Assembly: GCA_039029355.1 (NCBI GenBank)
Contig: JBCCGI010000023.1
Coordinates: 1-64,000, forward strand
DNA: 64,000 nt
Source: JBCCGI01 sp039029355
GTDB lineage: Bacteria > Planctomycetota > UBA1135 > GCA-002686595
Reading direction: 5' to 3'
Below, one piece after another: positions 62,621-64,000 of the stretch (its first letter is position 1; each line of letters opens with the position of its first letter). Below the pieces are notes generated by a model that saw nothing but the letters and a program-made list of their open reading frames with translations, was not told the origin of the DNA and did no database searches. The position numbers were made by a program, and so were the translations under genes.

Positions 62621-64000
62621 CGCGCGGACGGGCTCAGCGAGGCGACGTGCGCGCGGAAGTCGCCCTCGAGCCCGGCGCGCTCGGCGGCGGGCAGCACCTC
62701 CTCGAGCGCCGTGCGGAACGCAGAGCCGCGCGCGAGCCGGTCGAAGAGGTCCTGATACAGCCGCCGCACCCTCACCGGCCCGTGGTGGAAGAAGTGCACC
62801 GCCGCCCAGGCGTGGGCGTAGTTGCGGCCCGGATTGCCGTAGAAGCGCCCGGCGTCCATCGACATCAGCTCGGCCAGCGTCGGCAGCGCGTCGCCGTAGG
62901 TGTCGAGGATGCCCGTGTGTCCGGGGTGCACCGCGCCGTCGTTCCAGTTGCCGCGCACGAGCTCGGCCAGCTCGAAGTACTCCGCCAGCCCCTCGTGCAG
63001 CCACACCGGCGGGTCGGCCAGGCGGCCGTCGAGGAACTGGTGCAGCGCCTCGTGCTGCAGCGTGTGCATCAGGTCGTCGCGCTCGGGCAGGTTCCAGGCG
63101 AGGACCTGCCGCAGCCCGGGGCTGTAGACGCCGGCGGTGTGCATCGGCAGCCCGCCTAGGAGGCCGCTGCTGTAGCGCAGGTAGCCGAGCTGGCCCGAGA
63201 AGATGTAGACGACCGCCTTGCCCGAGTGACGCGACGGCAGGCGACCGAGCTGGCGCGTGAACTTGAGGTTGGCCTGCTCGAGCACCACCGTCGCGTCGCG
63301 ACACAGCTCGCGGCTGATGTCGGAGCGCACGATGTAGTTGCGCGAGGCGTACTCGAACGAGCGGCTCCACGCCGGCCCCCTCCGCGCGCGCGCCAGCACG
63401 TGGTCGAGCGATTCGAGCTGGTCGGAGTAGAGCCCGCGGTCCATCGCCGTGCGCACCGCGGCCTCCGACCCTTCGAGGTCGCCCTGGATGAACAGCAGCT
63501 CGGCCAGGAGCTCGTGTGCCTCGGCCTCGGCCGGGACGCTGCGCGCGCCGTCGCGCGCGTCCTTGGTCGCCGCGTCGGCGGAGCGCGTGTGCTGGTAGGC
63601 CTCGTTGCGCACCAGCCGCCCCGGCAGGAAGCCGCGCGCCAGCTCGACCGTGCGCTCGGCGTGGGGGAGCGCGTCGCCGTAGCGCTCGAGCGCGTGCAGG
63701 AAGTAGGCGTGGAGCCACTCCCGCGCCACCTCGCCGTCGCCGTCCTCGGGCAGCGACTTGGCATAGATCAGGCCCTCGGCGTAGGCGCCGGCGGCGTCGT
63801 GCTGCTTGGCGCGCGCGAGCGCCGGGCGGTGGGCGCTCCCGAGGCCGGCGAAGGGGTCGGCCTCGCCGGCGCGCGCGCGCATGTCGCCCTTGGCGTCGAC
63901 CACCCAGCGCGGCAGGTCGTCGTCGACGTCGTAGCCCTCCTCGAAGGCGAGGCGGCGGGCTTCGACCTCCTGGTCGATGCGCGACTCGACCCAGCTCGGC
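62617..64000 (-). CDS. DUF1570-like gluzincin peptidase with helical N-terminus (5' end cut off)
   Basis: At least 460 residues are present. The frame stays open to the right edge (reading WVESRIDQEVEARRLAFEEG near the edge), so the start lies outside the window. Visible are TPR-like helices (DALPHAERTVELARG, ELLFIQGDLEGSEAAV) and then a peptidase domain with HTLQHEALHQFLDG (zinc-binding HExxH as HEALH) and WLHEGLAEYFE (third ligand Glu). This is the gluzincin arrangement of the DUF1570 family, common in Planctomycetota. Export cannot be judged without the N-terminus. Confidence 0.85.
   Translation of the reverse strand, partial: PSWVESRIDQEVEARRLAFEEGYDVDDDLPRWVVDAKGDMRARAGEADPFAGLGSAHRPALARAKQHDAAGAYAEGLIYAKSLPEDGDGEVAREWLHAYFLHALERYGDALPHAERTVELARGFLPGRLVRNEAYQHTRSADAATKDARDGARSVPAEAEAHELLAELLFIQGDLEGSEAAVRTAMDRGLYSDQLESLDHVLARARRGPAWSRSFEYASRNYIVRSDISRELCRDATVVLEQANLKFTRQLGRLPSRHSGKAVVYIFSGQLGYLRYSSGLLGGLPMHTAGVYSPGLRQVLAWNLPERDDLMHTLQHEALHQFLDGRLADPPVWLHEGLAEYFELAELVRGNWNDGAVHPGHTGILDTYGDALPTLAELMSMDAGRFYGNPGRNYAHAWAAVHFFHHGPVRVRRLYQDLFDRLARGSAFRTALEEVLPAAERAGLEGDFRAHVASLSPSAR

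Overview
This window comes from a very GC-rich bacterial chromosome (by eye about 70% GC). The gene content points to the phylum Planctomycetota: a dcw (division and cell wall) cluster with no ftsQ, ftsA or ftsZ, many exported FG-GAP and ASPIC/UnbV proteins, a multihaem cytochrome with TPRs, a DUF1570-like protease, and OleABCD homologues. That placement is inference from gene content; there is no rRNA or tRNA gene here to confirm it. Genes are packed into operons, often joined by 4-base ATGA, GTGA or TTGA stop/start overlaps.

Layout. 1-585: a degenerate GGGATA/GGGATC hexamer tract, a pyrimidine-rich stretch with twin palindromes, then a promoter embedded in 10-bp-spaced MraZ boxes. 586-14835 (+): the dcw operon mraZ-rsmH-ftsL-like-ftsI-murE-murF-mraY-ftsW-LysM protein-small membrane protein-murG-murC-murB, enough to make and cross-link meso-DAP peptidoglycan. 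15192-16979: a threonyl-tRNA synthetase without the usual TGS domain, behind a structured leader. 17005-28713: exported proteins, namely a metallophosphoesterase with a LamG-like tail, two consecutive TPR lipoprotein plus ASPIC/UnbV lipoprotein pairs, FG-GAP proteins and a rhomboid protease. sodC follows at 28721-29302.

29370-40011 (-) is the most striking region. It is one overlapping operon with a GbsR/MarR-type regulator, FabF-like ketosynthase, acyl carrier protein, two phytoene-desaturase-like flavoproteins, FabZ-like dehydratase, FabI-like enoyl reductase, phosphopantetheinyl transferase, and OleB, OleC and OleD. The missing Ole condensing enzyme (OleA) lies 8.5 kb away at 48543-49580, heading a second operon with a nucleotidyltransferase, a zincin and an ATP-grasp ligase. 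The simplest reading is a dedicated acyl-ACP assembly line that builds and desaturates a special chain, feeding head-to-head condensation to a long-chain (poly)unsaturated hydrocarbon. The product is not known from sequence.

40201-49580 also holds a small unknown gene, a decayed M23 peptidase, secreted proteins and an arylsulfotransferase-like protein. 49710-50963 is dinB. 51000-54410 is a visibly lower-GC islet with a secreted FG-GAP protein and a two-gene unit (exported small protein plus HTH protein). 54427-64000 holds a beta-helix protein, an 8-bp tandem repeat, a seven-haem cytochrome-TPR lipoprotein, a protein of unknown function, a ferredoxin fused to an alpha-crystallin-like domain and four further 4Fe-4S motifs, a methyltransferase, an aldehyde dehydrogenase, and a gluzincin gene that runs off the right edge.
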